Below, in pieces: positions 1-6,773 of a DNA stretch of 12,264 nt. Made by a program: the position numbers and the translations under genes. The notes under the pieces are model-generated. The model saw only the letters and a program-made list of their open reading frames with translations, was not told where the DNA came from and did no database searches. Origin of the DNA: an uncultured Collinsella sp. (GTDB lineage Bacteria; Actinomycetota; Coriobacteriia; Coriobacteriales; Coriobacteriaceae); the NCBI GenBank assembly GCA_900762355.1, contig CAAFGE010000023.1:1-12264 (forward strand), given 5' to 3'. The number at the start of each line of letters is the position of its first letter. Position 1 is the stretch's first letter.

Positions 1-106
1 ACATGATAATCATCATTCGACTGCCCGTTTATCAACTTATCCAATGGGTTATAGATACGTCCGTTGTACTCTTCTCCCGGGCACAAAACAATCTTTTTCA
101 AACGAG

Positions 107-130
107 GCCGACCGATTGCAAGCGGTCGGC
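107..130. repeat. 8-bp inverted repeat in the gene-free left end
   Basis: GCCGACCG (107-114) and CGGTCGGC (123-130) are perfect reverse complements around an 8-base loop. Neither strand shows a T-tract directly after the stem, so it is not a standard intrinsic terminator. The surrounding stretch 1-170 has no ORF with a ribosome binding site and I see nothing else in it that I can name. Confidence 0.5.
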
Positions 131-174
131 GGGGCCATTGTGGCTCTTGACAGCGGATTGGGTCATATGAGCGA

Positions 175-273
175 AAGCCCGCCAGAGCGAGCAAGGTGCC
201 TTGAAACGAGGCGGCATTGACCTTCTGGTCATGCCGCCGAAGTTGAAAGGCAGATTGCCGCTCTGGCGGGCTT
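175..273. repeat. Nested ~100-bp palindromic element (structured RNA, complex terminator or MITE-like repeat)
   Basis: Three stems sit inside one another. The outer arms are AAGCCCGCCAGAGCG (175-189) and its exact reverse complement (259-273), 15 bp without mismatch. A middle pair is TGCCTT (197-202) with AAGGCA (247-252). The innermost hairpin pairs GGCGGCAT and GACC on the left (about 210-222) with GGTCATGCCGCC (227-238), leaving one bulged T and a TTCT loop. It lies 46 bases past the htpG stop. Read on the minus strand the last arm runs into CTTTCG, a poor U-tract. The symmetry is seen directly; whether it works as RNA or is a mobile repeat is inference. Confidence 0.7.
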
Positions 274-286
274 ACAGCGTCGAGCC

Positions 287-314
287 GTTACGCCGTTCGG
301 TAGAACGGCGTAAC
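287..314 (-). terminator. Perfect 12-bp hairpin just after the htpG stop
   Basis: GTTACGCCGTTC (287-298) and GAACGGCGTAAC (303-314) pair perfectly around the tetraloop 299-302. The stem begins 4 bases past the htpG stop codon. No U-run follows on the minus strand, so it may protect the mRNA 3' end or act with the larger palindrome at 175-273 and not as a classical terminator alone. Confidence 0.5.
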
Positions 315-318
315 TAAG

Positions 319-2343
319 TTACATCAGCTCGCAGACAGCCGCCGCGAAGGCAACGGGGTCCTCGGGGAGGATACCCTCGACCAGCAGGGCCTGATCGTAG
401 AGCAGACCAGAGTACTGCTTGATCTTGTCGGCGTCGCCTGCCTTCTGGGCAGCGACAAGCTTGTCAAAGACCGGGTGCTTGGCGTTGAGCTCGAGCACGC
501 GCTGGCTCTTGGGCATGCCGTCGGGCGCGCCCTCGGGTCCCTTCTGGAGTACCTTCTCCATCTCAAGCGAAAGCGGACCCTCGGTGGTGATGCAAGCGGG
601 GGCATCGGTCAGGCGCGCGGAGACGGCAACTTTCTCGACCTTGTCACCGAGTGCCTCCTTCATAGCGCTAAAGAGGTCCTCGTTCTCCTTGGTGGCGTCC
701 TCGGCCTCCTTCTTCTCATCCTCGGTCGCCAGGTCAAGATCACCGGTCGCGACGTTCTTGAGCTCCAGATGACGATCCTCGACCTCGGGCTCGGCACCGT
801 CGGCCACAGCCTTCTCGGCAGCCTCGCGGGCAGCATCGTCCTCGTAGATCTTGGGCATATCGGCGGCAACGTACTCACGCATGGCCTGGAAGGTAAACTC
901 ATCCACGTCCTGCGTCAGAAGCAGCACGTCATAGCCGCGGTCGAGCACGCCCTTTACCACGGGCATCTTGGCCAAGCGCTCGCGCGAATCGCCGGCGGCG
1001 TAGTAGATGGCCTTCTGATCCTCGGGCATGCCCTTGGCATACTCGGCCAGGTTAATCATCTTCTGTTCCTTGGCAGACCAGAACAGCAACAGGTCGGCGA
1101 GCTCATCGGCCTTCATGCCATAGCTCGAGTAGATGCCGTACTTAAGGCCGCGGCCAAAGTTCTCAAAGAACTTCTCGTAGGCCTCGCGGTCGTTGTCACG
1201 CATATCCTCAAGGTCAGCGGTGATCTTCTTTTCCACACGCTTGGCGATGGCCTTGAGCTGACGGTTCTGCTGCAGGGTCTCGCGCGAGATGTTGAGCGAC
1301 ACGTCGGCGGAATCCACGACGCCGCGGACAAAGTTGTAGTAGTCGGGCAGCAGGTCGTCGCACTTCTCCATAATCAGAACGTTGGAGCTGTAGAGCGCCA
1401 GGCCCTTCTCGTAGTCCTTGCTGTACAGATCGAACGGGGCGCGGCCCGGCACAAACAGCAGGGCGTCGTACTCGAGCGTACCCTCGGCATGGAAGCTGAT
1501 GGTGCGCGCAGGATCGTCAAAGTCGTGGAACGTGGACTTGTAGAACTCGTCGTAGTCCTTCTGCTCAACGTCGGAGCTGCGCTTCTTCCAGATCGGTGTC
1601 ATGGAATTGACGGTCTCGAGCTCCTGGTAGTCCTCGTACTCGGGCTTGTAATCGTCGCCGGCGTCCTCGGGCTTGGGCTTTTGACGGCTCTTGGACACCA
1701 TCATCTGGATCGGGTAGCGCACATAGTTGCTGTACTGCTGAATCAGGCTCTTGAGGCCCCACTCGGTCAGGAAGCGATCGTAGGTCTCGGCCTCGCCGTC
1801 GGCATCGAGCTTCTCGTTCTCGCGCAGCGTCAGGATGACATCGGTACCGTGCTCGGCGCGCTCGCCGTCCTCGATGGTGTAGCCCTCAAGACCGTCGGAT
1901 TCCCACACATGGGCGACATCCTCGCCATAGGCGCGGCTGACGACCTTTACGTGGCTGGCAACCATAAAGGAGGAGTAGAAGCCCACGCCAAACTGACCGA
2001 TGATGTCGACATCAGAGCCCTGCTGCTCGGCGTTCTCGGTCTTAAACTCCTCGGAGCCGGAGTGGGCGATGGTGCCCAGGTTGCGCTCGAGCTCCTCGGC
2101 GGTCATGCCGATACCGTTATCCGAAATCGTGATGGTGCGGGCATCCTTATCAAAGGAGACGCGAATGGCCAGGTCGCCCTGGTCGATCTTGACGCTCGGA
2201 TCCTGCAGGCTCTTAAAGTTGAGCTTGTCGACGGCGTCGCTCGCGTTAGAGATAAGCTCGCGCAGGAAGATTTCCTTATTGGTGTAGATGGAGTTGATCA
2301 TGAGGTCGAGCAGTTTTTTGCTCTCGGTCTTAAATTGACGCAT
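319..2343 (-). CDS. htpG: Molecular chaperone HtpG (bacterial Hsp90)
   Basis: This is an ATP-dependent cytosolic chaperone that acts as a homodimer on folding intermediates. The 674-residue product starts with the family's typical N-terminus. It has the GHKL ATPase signatures: ELISNASDA with E29 and N33, DNGIGM near residue 75, GTIAHSGS, and GQFGVGFYSSFMVA in the ATP lid region. The middle domain and a C-terminal dimerisation domain ending near LLYDQALL follow. It is about 50 residues longer than the E. coli protein (624). The extra length is largely an acidic segment around residues 500-560 and Glu/Asp-rich stretches elsewhere. The ATG at 2343 is preceded by AAAGGA six bases upstream. No CIRCE or HAIR heat-shock operator is visible upstream, but the leader carries a terminator-shaped hairpin (2374-2398). 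Identity is secure. Confidence 0.97.
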   Translation of the reverse strand: MRQFKTESKKLLDLMINSIYTNKEIFLRELISNASDAVDKLNFKSLQDPSVKIDQGDLAIRVSFDKDARTITISDNGIGMTAEELERNLGTIAHSGSEEFKTENAEQQGSDVDIIGQFGVGFYSSFMVASHVKVVSRAYGEDVAHVWESDGLEGYTIEDGERAEHGTDVILTLRENEKLDADGEAETYDRFLTEWGLKSLIQQYSNYVRYPIQMMVSKSRQKPKPEDAGDDYKPEYEDYQELETVNSMTPIWKKRSSDVEQKDYDEFYKSTFHDFDDPARTISFHAEGTLEYDALLFVPGRAPFDLYSKDYEKGLALYSSNVLIMEKCDDLLPDYYNFVRGVVDSADVSLNISRETLQQNRQLKAIAKRVEKKITADLEDMRDNDREAYEKFFENFGRGLKYGIYSSYGMKADELADLLLFWSAKEQKMINLAEYAKGMPEDQKAIYYAAGDSRERLAKMPVVKGVLDRGYDVLLLTQDVDEFTFQAMREYVAADMPKIYEDDAAREAAEKAVADGAEPEVEDRHLELKNVATGDLDLATEDEKKEAEDATKENEDLFSAMKEALGDKVEKVAVSARLTDAPACITTEGPLSLEMEKVLQKGPEGAPDGMPKSQRVLELNAKHPVFDKLVAAQKAGDADKIKQYSGLLYDQALLVEGILPEDPVAFAAAVCELM

Positions 2344-2373
2344 GTGCAGTCCTTTCGCGCTACCCCCGTCCGC

Positions 2374-2398
2374 AAAAACGGCCCGGTCGCCCGAGCCG
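2374..2398 (-). terminator. Intrinsic-terminator-shaped hairpin in the htpG leader
   Basis: On the minus strand CGGCTCGG (2398-2391), loop GCGA, CCGGGCCG (2386-2379) and then TTTTT (2378-2374). This is an 8-bp stem with one U-G wobble, a GNRA tetraloop and a U-run. It ends 30 bases before the htpG ATG, leaving no room for a separate promoter downstream that I can see. It may therefore be an attenuator within the htpG leader, or the terminator of the GNAT operon if htpG has an unrecognised promoter. Confidence 0.6.
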
Positions 2399-2429
2399 CA
2401 TCGCAGACCTGCTATGTTCAGACTTAGAT

Positions 2430-2435
2430 TTTATA
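2430..2435 (-). promoter_or_regulatory. Candidate -10 box for htpG
   Basis: The minus strand reads TATAAA (extended TTATAAAAT) about 87 bases before the htpG start. It lies in a short AT-rich island that contrasts with the GC-rich flanks. At 17 bases upstream stands TGTATA, a weak -35 match. Placement upstream of the 2374-2398 hairpin would put that hairpin in the transcript leader. The call rests on composition and one hexamer only. Confidence 0.35.
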
Positions 2436-2455
2436 ACCCATTAGCGCGCATATAT

Positions 2456-2481
2456 ACATACGGAATCGAAAAACTGTATGT
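2456..2481. repeat. 6-bp inverted repeat upstream of htpG
   Basis: ACATAC (2456-2461) and GTATGT (2476-2481) are perfect reverse complements separated by 14 bases. They sit just upstream of the candidate htpG -10 box, where an operator or activator site could lie. Arms this short can arise by chance. Confidence 0.3.
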
Positions 2482-2503
2482 CTAAGCGCTCCGATGCGCC
2501 AAT

Positions 2504-2554
2504 TGCCAAGAAGTGTCCCCAACTGCCGGCAGAAAAGGAACGTCCCTATCTGCC
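2504..2554 (-). repeat. Two tandem GGGAC-type repeat units after the GNAT gene
   Basis: On the minus strand two similar units follow each other: GGGACGTTCCTTTTCTGCC (2546-2528) and GGGGACACTTCTTGGCA (2520-2504). Each has a GGGAC head, two variable bases, a pyrimidine run and a GC-containing tail. An 8-bp palindrome TGCCGGCA (2524-2531) lies between them. The first unit overlaps the stop codon of the GNAT gene. They resemble REP-like dispersed repeats in form; multi-copy status cannot be tested from one window. Confidence 0.5.
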
Positions 2555-3046
2555 ATCTACGCGCTTGGCCATCCAGGCATGAGGCTGGCCTTCATCCTCA
2601 TAGTCCACCGGGGCAATCTGCGTGTAGCCCGCCTTGACATAGAGCGGTAGCACGTATTCCTGAGCATGCAGCTTAATGAGCTTGGCACCGGCATCACGCG
2701 CGGCGGCATCACTGGCCTCGACAATCTTGCTCGCCAGTCCGCGACGACGCATAGCCGGCAGCACAGCCACACGCCCCATAATATAGGTCTCCCCCGCCGC
2801 GATGCCTTCGTCCAAGTCGCACGCCGGTGACACCGGCGCCTCTGCGTCAGCCGCGCGCTCAAGCTCTTCGGGAAACACACGCGAGCAACCGGCAATCTCG
2901 CCGTCTACATAGAGCGTCACATGAATGCAGTTCTGATCCTCGTCGATAGCGTCGAACTCATTCTCGTAGCCCTGCTCGTCCATAAAAACGACGCGGCGCA
3001 CCAACGCCGCGTCATCAAAGCATCCCGTCTTAAGTTGGATATCCAT
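2546..3046 (-). CDS. GNAT-family N-acetyltransferase
   Basis: The product has 166 residues and the GCN5-related acetyltransferase fold. The N-terminal part has RRVVFMDEQG and a following acidic D-E-D stretch. The acetyl-CoA site is GRVAVLPAMRRRGLASKI, matching the V-x-P-x-x-R-x-x-G-x-G/A pattern. It ends with LHAQEYVLPLYVKAGY, where the conserved tyrosine precedes the C-terminal strand, as in ElaA/YjcF-type members. The substrate cannot be told. I chose the ATG at 3046, not the in-frame ATG at 3073, because GAAAGGG stands five bases upstream of it. The gene follows cpsB after 39 bases and is probably cotranscribed. Its stop codon lies inside a GGGAC-type repeat, and another such motif in inverted orientation lies just upstream, which raises the possibility that the gene arrived as a cassette. 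Confidence 0.85.
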   Translation of the reverse strand: MDIQLKTGCFDDAALVRRVVFMDEQGYENEFDAIDEDQNCIHVTLYVDGEIAGCSRVFPEELERAADAEAPVSPACDLDEGIAAGETYIMGRVAVLPAMRRRGLASKIVEASDAAARDAGAKLIKLHAQEYVLPLYVKAGYTQIAPVDYEDEGQPHAWMAKRVDGR

Positions 3047-3075
3047 GGCTGCCCTTTCATTCAATGCGAACATTA

Positions 3076-3090
3076 GGGACAGATTTTAGC
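3076..3090 (+). repeat. Inverted GGGAC-type motif overlapping the cpsB stop
   Basis: GGGACAGATTTTAGC on the plus strand shares the head and layout of the units at 2504-2554 but points the other way. The cpsB stop codon (3086-3088, TAA on the minus strand) lies inside it. With the pair on the far side it brackets the GNAT gene. Confidence 0.4.
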
Positions 3091-3736
3091 GAAAATGAGC
3101 TCCGCGCACGCTAAACTTCGCGCGAGCCTTCGCCAGGCAATCGTAATGACCCACGTTATGGGCATCGCTCGCGATGAAACTGTACAGGTTCTGATCAAAC
3201 AGACGCTGTGCCGGCTTTTTCTCGCGACCAAAGCGACCGCCGGCAATAAAGTCCGCCGAAGCCTGCAGCTTGCAGCCCATATCGACCAGACGCTCCGCCA
3301 CGTTTACATCCTTTTGAACCGCACGATAGCGCTCAGGATGAGCGATGATCACCTGGTAGCCACGGCACTGCAAATCGTAAATCGTGTTCTCGTACTCTCT
3401 AAACGCATACGCATCGGCATGCGTCGAAAGCTCGAGCAGAAACTCGTTGGTTCCATCGAAATGCAAGTGCTCCGCAGCATCGATACCAAGCTCAACAAGC
3501 TTTCGATGGTTGACCTCGAAGCCCATCTGGAGCGGAAAACCGTCAGCGTTATCACGCAGCAGCTCAAAGGCATCCCACATCTTGTCGTAATCAAAATAGG
3601 GATCACGGCAGTGAGGAGTGCAAACGATTCTGGTTACACCGGCCCGCTTGGCAGCCTCGAGCATCGCCAAGCTCTCATCGAGATCGGCGGCGCCGTCGTC
3701 TACACCCGGCAAGATATGGCAATGAATGTCACGCAT
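3086..3736 (-). CDS. cpsB: CpsB/YwqE-type PHP-domain protein-tyrosine phosphatase
   Basis: This manganese-dependent phosphatase removes phosphate from the tyrosine-rich tail of the partner BY-kinase. The PHP metal-binding motifs are complete: DIHCH (H5, H7), GVDDG, TPH (H42), GFEV (E74), AHPERY (H133) and SDAH (D191, H193). The protein has 216 residues against about 240-255 in characterised homologues. The shortfall is at the C-terminus: only 23 residues follow the last metal ligand. The stop codon falls within a GGGAC-type repeat, so the tail may have been replaced or cut by that repeat; the catalytic core is intact. The start has a weak AAGG element and lies 17 bases after the cpsD stop, so the two are in one operon. 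The family assignment is firm; the exact polysaccharide pathway is unknown. Confidence 0.92.
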   Translation of the reverse strand: MRDIHCHILPGVDDGAADLDESLAMLEAAKRAGVTRIVCTPHCRDPYFDYDKMWDAFELLRDNADGFPLQMGFEVNHRKLVELGIDAAEHLHFDGTNEFLLELSTHADAYAFREYENTIYDLQCRGYQVIIAHPERYRAVQKDVNVAERLVDMGCKLQASADFIAGGRFGREKKPAQRLFDQNLYSFIASDAHNVGHYDCLAKARAKFSVRGAHFR

Positions 3737-3753
3737 AGGTCAGCCTTAATCAA

Positions 3754-4491
3754 CTAAACGTTTGCTCGGTTGGTGAAGATGCCCTTTTTGGAAGTCCCCT
3801 GATCGTCGGAGCCCTTCTTCACCTTCTTACCGTCCTTGGTGTAGTAGGAGTAGTAGTACTCGCTGGTCTCGGTCTCGCAGTAGTTCATAACGGTACCGAT
3901 GAGCTTGACCTTCTCGGACTTCTTAAGCTGACCGATGGCGTTGAGCGCCTCCTCGCGCTTGGTGAAATCCTCACGCACGACAAAAAGCGCACCGTCGGTC
4001 AGACTTGCGATCTCGGCAGCATCGATGAAAGTGCCGACCGGGGGAGCATCAAAGATGACGTACTGGAACTTGGCGGACAGTGCCTTTACCAGCTTGGCAA
4101 AGCGGTGAGAGACGATGATGTCGGCAGGATTGGGAATATGCGGCTCGGCATCGAGGAAGTAGAAGTTCTTCTGACCCGTCTCGACAATTGCCTGGTCAAT
4201 GGAGATCTGCTCGGAAAGAACCGCATAGAGTCCGCCGCGCGAACGAACGCCGAGCATATCGGAAAGGGACCTGCGGCGCATATCGGCCTCGACCAGGAGC
4301 ACGGACTTGCCGCTCGTGGCGATTGCCTGAGCAAGGTTAATGGAAACCGTAGACTTGCCCTCGTTGGGAATCGAGGACGTGACGGTGATGGTGCGAATGG
4401 GGTCGTCCACACTCGCAAAGCGGATGTTGGCCAGAAGGGTCTTGGCGGCATTCTGTACAACGAGCTTATCGGTGTTCTTTGCCTTAGCCAT
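3754..4491 (-). CDS. cpsD: CpsD-type bacterial tyrosine (BY) kinase
   Basis: This is the cytoplasmic kinase half of a split BY-kinase, which autophosphorylates and cycles with the Wzz-like membrane partner to control polysaccharide chain length or export. Motifs in its 245 residues are Walker A SSIPNEGKST (39-48), Walker A' LLVEADMRRRSL (65-76) and Walker B VIFDAPP (145-151). A C-terminal tyrosine cluster EYYYSYY (Y212-Y214, Y216, Y217) is followed by a lysine-rich tail. The gene starts two bases after the cpsC stop, with AGGTGG as ribosome binding site inside the end of cpsC, implying translational coupling. The split cpsC/cpsD arrangement is typical of Gram-positive bacteria. The tail of about 28 residues after the tyrosines is longer than in many homologues, where the cluster ends the protein. 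Confidence 0.95.
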   Translation of the reverse strand: MAKAKNTDKLVVQNAAKTLLANIRFASVDDPIRTITVTSSIPNEGKSTVSINLAQAIATSGKSVLLVEADMRRRSLSDMLGVRSRGGLYAVLSEQISIDQAIVETGQKNFYFLDAEPHIPNPADIIVSHRFAKLVKALSAKFQYVIFDAPPVGTFIDAAEIASLTDGALFVVREDFTKREEALNAIGQLKKSEKVKLIGTVMNYCETETSEYYYSYYTKDGKKVKKGSDDQGTSKKGIFTNRANV

Positions 4492-4493
4492 GC

Positions 4494-5150
4494 CTATTTA
4501 CCACCTTTCATAGCCGGAATTCGGCCAACAACGGGAATACCCAGGAGCTCTTCTGCCTCTTCGGCACCGCGGATGCGGGTGTTGAGCATGTCTGCCAAAA
4601 CGACATAGGCAACTGCGATAAAGATGCCCGCGAGGAACGCGACAGCAACGTACAGCATACGCTTGGGACCGCTGGGGGCTTCGGGGGTCTTAGCCTCGTC
4701 GATAACGTTGATGCTCTGGGCAGCGCCGACGTTCTGAGCGACCGTACTCACCGAGCTGGCCATGGCCTTTGCGACCTTAGCCGTCTCTTTGGCATCGGTG
4801 CCGGTAACCGAAAGCGTAATGACACGCGTGGTGGTCTCGGAGGAAACAGACACCTTGTAGTCATCCAGATCGGTGAGGCCCAGTTCATTGGCTGCGCCGC
4901 TCTTAACGCTATCGCTATCCAGCAGCGTGGCGATATCGTTGGAAAGCATCTGACTCGCCGAGAGATCGTTGTAGCTCATCTGACCGCTATCGTCGGTCTT
5001 GGCGAGAATGTACATGCTCGTCGTCGCGGTATAGGTGTTGTCCATCGCAACGAAGGACACGATGCCCATGGCGATCGCGCAGACCACCGGAAGGGTGATG
5101 ACCAGCTGAAGGTGCTTCTTCAGCAGCTGGAACAGTTCGAGAAGGGTCAT
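4494..5150 (-). CDS. cpsC: CpsC/Wzz-type chain-length determinant and BY-kinase activator
   Basis: This is a polysaccharide co-polymerase with two membrane spans and an extracytoplasmic domain; its C-terminal tail activates CpsD. The 218-residue product starts MTLLELFQLLKKHLQ, typical of Wzz proteins. It has TM1 at about 15-35 and the YTATTSMYIL element after it. A DEAKTPEAPSGPKR proline-containing stretch precedes TM2 (about 164-186). The cytoplasmic tail ends in a short segment rich in Glu, Gly and Lys. The ATG is preceded by GAAAGG eight bases upstream. It is the first gene of the cpsC-cpsD-cpsB-GNAT operon and the promoter should lie in 5151-5345. No glycosyltransferase, flippase or polymerase gene is present nearby, so the module may act on a polysaccharide made elsewhere on the chromosome. 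Confidence 0.92.
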   Translation of the reverse strand: MTLLELFQLLKKHLQLVITLPVVCAIAMGIVSFVAMDNTYTATTSMYILAKTDDSGQMSYNDLSASQMLSNDIATLLDSDSVKSGAANELGLTDLDDYKVSVSSETTTRVITLSVTGTDAKETAKVAKAMASSVSTVAQNVGAAQSINVIDEAKTPEAPSGPKRMLYVAVAFLAGIFIAVAYVVLADMLNTRIRGAEEAEELLGIPVVGRIPAMKGGK

Positions 5151-5197
5151 GCAGCTTGCCTTTCATTTCCCCAGTTCGGATTGACAAAACTGTCCGT

Positions 5198-5226
5198 ATG
5201 TTATCGCATCTTTTTACCGAGACCAA
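5198..5226 (-). promoter_or_regulatory. Candidate promoter of the cpsC-cpsD-cpsB operon
   Basis: On the minus strand TTGGTC (5226-5221) and TAACAT (5203-5198) are separated by 17 bases, in the AT-rich stretch before cpsC. Matches to consensus are only partial (three and four of six). A small inverted repeat ACAGG-CTCT-CCTGT at 5243-5256 lies just upstream and could be an operator. Confidence 0.35.
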
Positions 5227-5291
5227 ACTCTATACATAAGAAACAGGCTCTCCTGTAAAAATGTCGGAAGCAATCGTAAAATTGCACAACA

Positions 5292-5320
5292 ACGCCGCAC
5301 CCGAAAGTCAAATGCGGCGT
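5292..5320 (-). terminator. Probable terminator after phoR
   Basis: ACGCCGCA (5292-5299) and TGCGGCGT (5313-5320) form a perfect 8-bp stem with a 13-base loop. On the minus strand the stem is followed by TGTTGTG, a weak U-rich tail. It lies 25 bases past the phoR stop and would separate the phosphate genes from the cps operon. Confidence 0.5.
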
Positions 5321-5345
5321 CTGCATCAATATCTATGTTGTATCG

Positions 5346-6770
5346 CTATGCGAATGGCTCGTCCTGCTGTATGGGAAACGTCACCGTAATGGTGGTTCCC
5401 ACGCCCAACTCGCTCGACAAATCGAGCGTGGCGTGATGATACAGGGCCGCATGCTTGACAATGGCAAGCCCCAGGCCGGTTCCGCCGCGTGCCTTGGACC
5501 TACTCTTGTCCACGCGATAGAACCGCTCAAATACCTTGCCCTGTTCTTCAGGCGCGATACCGATTCCCGTGTCGGCGACCGCGAGGAACGGATGGCCTTC
5601 GTCGTTGGTGCCGCACTGCAGCGTAACCGTACCGCCGGGCCGATTGTAGCGGATGGCGTTGCTTGCCAGATTATAGATGAGCTCGTCGATCAAGCGCGAC
5701 ACGCCTTCGATGACCACAGGCTTGGTCTCATGACTTATCGTCACATTCGCCTGACGGGCGACCTGTTCAAGACGCTGCTCAACCGCGTAGATGGCACGCG
5801 AGAGCTCAATAGGCTCCGTGGACCCAATGGGCACCGCCTCGCCCTCAGTTGCACGCTCGGCCTCGTCCAAGTTAGACAGCGTAAGGATGTCGTTGACAAG
5901 CGCCGCCAAACGGCCCGCCTCACGATAGATGCGACCGCCAAAGTTGCGCAGGTCGTCCTCGCCCTCGACCATACCGTTTGCGATGAGCTCGGCATAGCCC
6001 GAAATCGCCGTAAGCGGCGTCTTGAGCTCATGGGTGATATTCGCCGTGAACTCGCGGCGCATACGGTCGTTGTCCGCCAGCACCGCCATTTGGCGCTTGA
6101 GCTCCTGGCGCTGCGACTCAATACGCTCAAGCATGGGGACCATCTCGGCATAGGCGTGCTCATAGCTACGGCGTGGGTGGTCCAAATCCACCTCTTGCAA
6201 AGGCGCGATGATGGCACGGGACTCGCGGCGCGCCATAAAAAACGAGAGTACCGCACCCGCTGCTGCGATAAGCAGCATCGGCGCCACCATCGACAGCAAA
6301 ATCGCCGCAACGCCAGGCTGGGCCTGCGCCAAGCGGACAACCTGGCCGTTATCAAGGGCGACGGCGCGATACAGCATAATCTCGTCGAGCGTAGAGCTTG
6401 CGCGCTCCGCGGAACCCGAACCACTCTCAAAGGCCTCGATGACCTCGGGGCGATCGCCATGGTTGGGCAGTGTGGAAGGCGACGCCTCGTTGTCGTAGGC
6501 AACCGATCCATCCTTGTTAATCAGCGTGATGCGCAAGTCCTCTCGATCGAGGCTACGCAAGAACGGGATGGGCTCCTGCTGCTCGTCGAGGGCGGCAGCA
6601 ATGAGCTCGGTTTCTTGCGCCAGGTTGGCACTCGTGGCATCCGCCAAGGTGTTTTGCACAAAGAACGCACCCAGCACCGTAAACGCCACGATAACCGCCA
6701 TGGCGCAGACAAAGATCGTCACAAAAACGCGGTGCGACAGCGTATGTTTTCCCTGGGGGGCGAAGACCAC
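5346..6770 (-). CDS. phoR: PhoR-like membrane sensor histidine kinase
   Basis: This sensor kinase probably partners the adjacent PhoB-like regulator in phosphate-starvation signalling. The 474-residue protein has TM1 at about 14-38, an extracytoplasmic sensor region of about 115 residues and TM2 at about 154-179. The HisKA motif FTANITHELKTPLTAISGYA has the phospho-accepting H247. The catalytic domain has the N-box IYNLASNAIRYN, the G1 box ADTGIGI (near 399-405), FERFYRVDKSRS, and the G2 box GGTGLGLAIVKH. The start is GTG at 6770, only three bases after the phoB stop. The phoB C-terminal codons GAG GAG act as its ribosome binding site, so the two are translationally coupled. The PhoR assignment rests on the sequence type, a PhoB-class partner and pstB next door; the signal it senses is not proven by sequence. 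Confidence 0.9.
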   Translation of the reverse strand: MVFAPQGKHTLSHRVFVTIFVCAMAVIVAFTVLGAFFVQNTLADATSANLAQETELIAAALDEQQEPIPFLRSLDREDLRITLINKDGSVAYDNEASPSTLPNHGDRPEVIEAFESGSGSAERASSTLDEIMLYRAVALDNGQVVRLAQAQPGVAAILLSMVAPMLLIAAAGAVLSFFMARRESRAIIAPLQEVDLDHPRRSYEHAYAEMVPMLERIESQRQELKRQMAVLADNDRMRREFTANITHELKTPLTAISGYAELIANGMVEGEDDLRNFGGRIYREAGRLAALVNDILTLSNLDEAERATEGEAVPIGSTEPIELSRAIYAVEQRLEQVARQANVTISHETKPVVIEGVSRLIDELIYNLASNAIRYNRPGGTVTLQCGTNDEGHPFLAVADTGIGIAPEEQGKVFERFYRVDKSRSKARGGTGLGLAIVKHAALYHHATLDLSSELGVGTTITVTFPIQQDEPFA

Positions 6771-6773
6771 GGG

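Noticed and set aside
147..171. TTGACA with CATATGA downstream as a plus-strand promoter
   Set aside because: The spacing between the hexamers is only 11-13 bases and there is no gene downstream on that strand.
44..220. Small plus-strand ORF in the left end (about 58 codons from ATG 44)
   Set aside because: No Shine-Dalgarno stands before the ATG, the frame runs into the nested palindrome, and codon use is unlike the neighbouring genes.
475..2427. 650-codon open frame on the plus strand opposite htpG
   Set aside because: It is antisense to a certain gene. The frame is open because of the strong third-position GC bias, and the product is Leu/Val/His-rich without family motifs.
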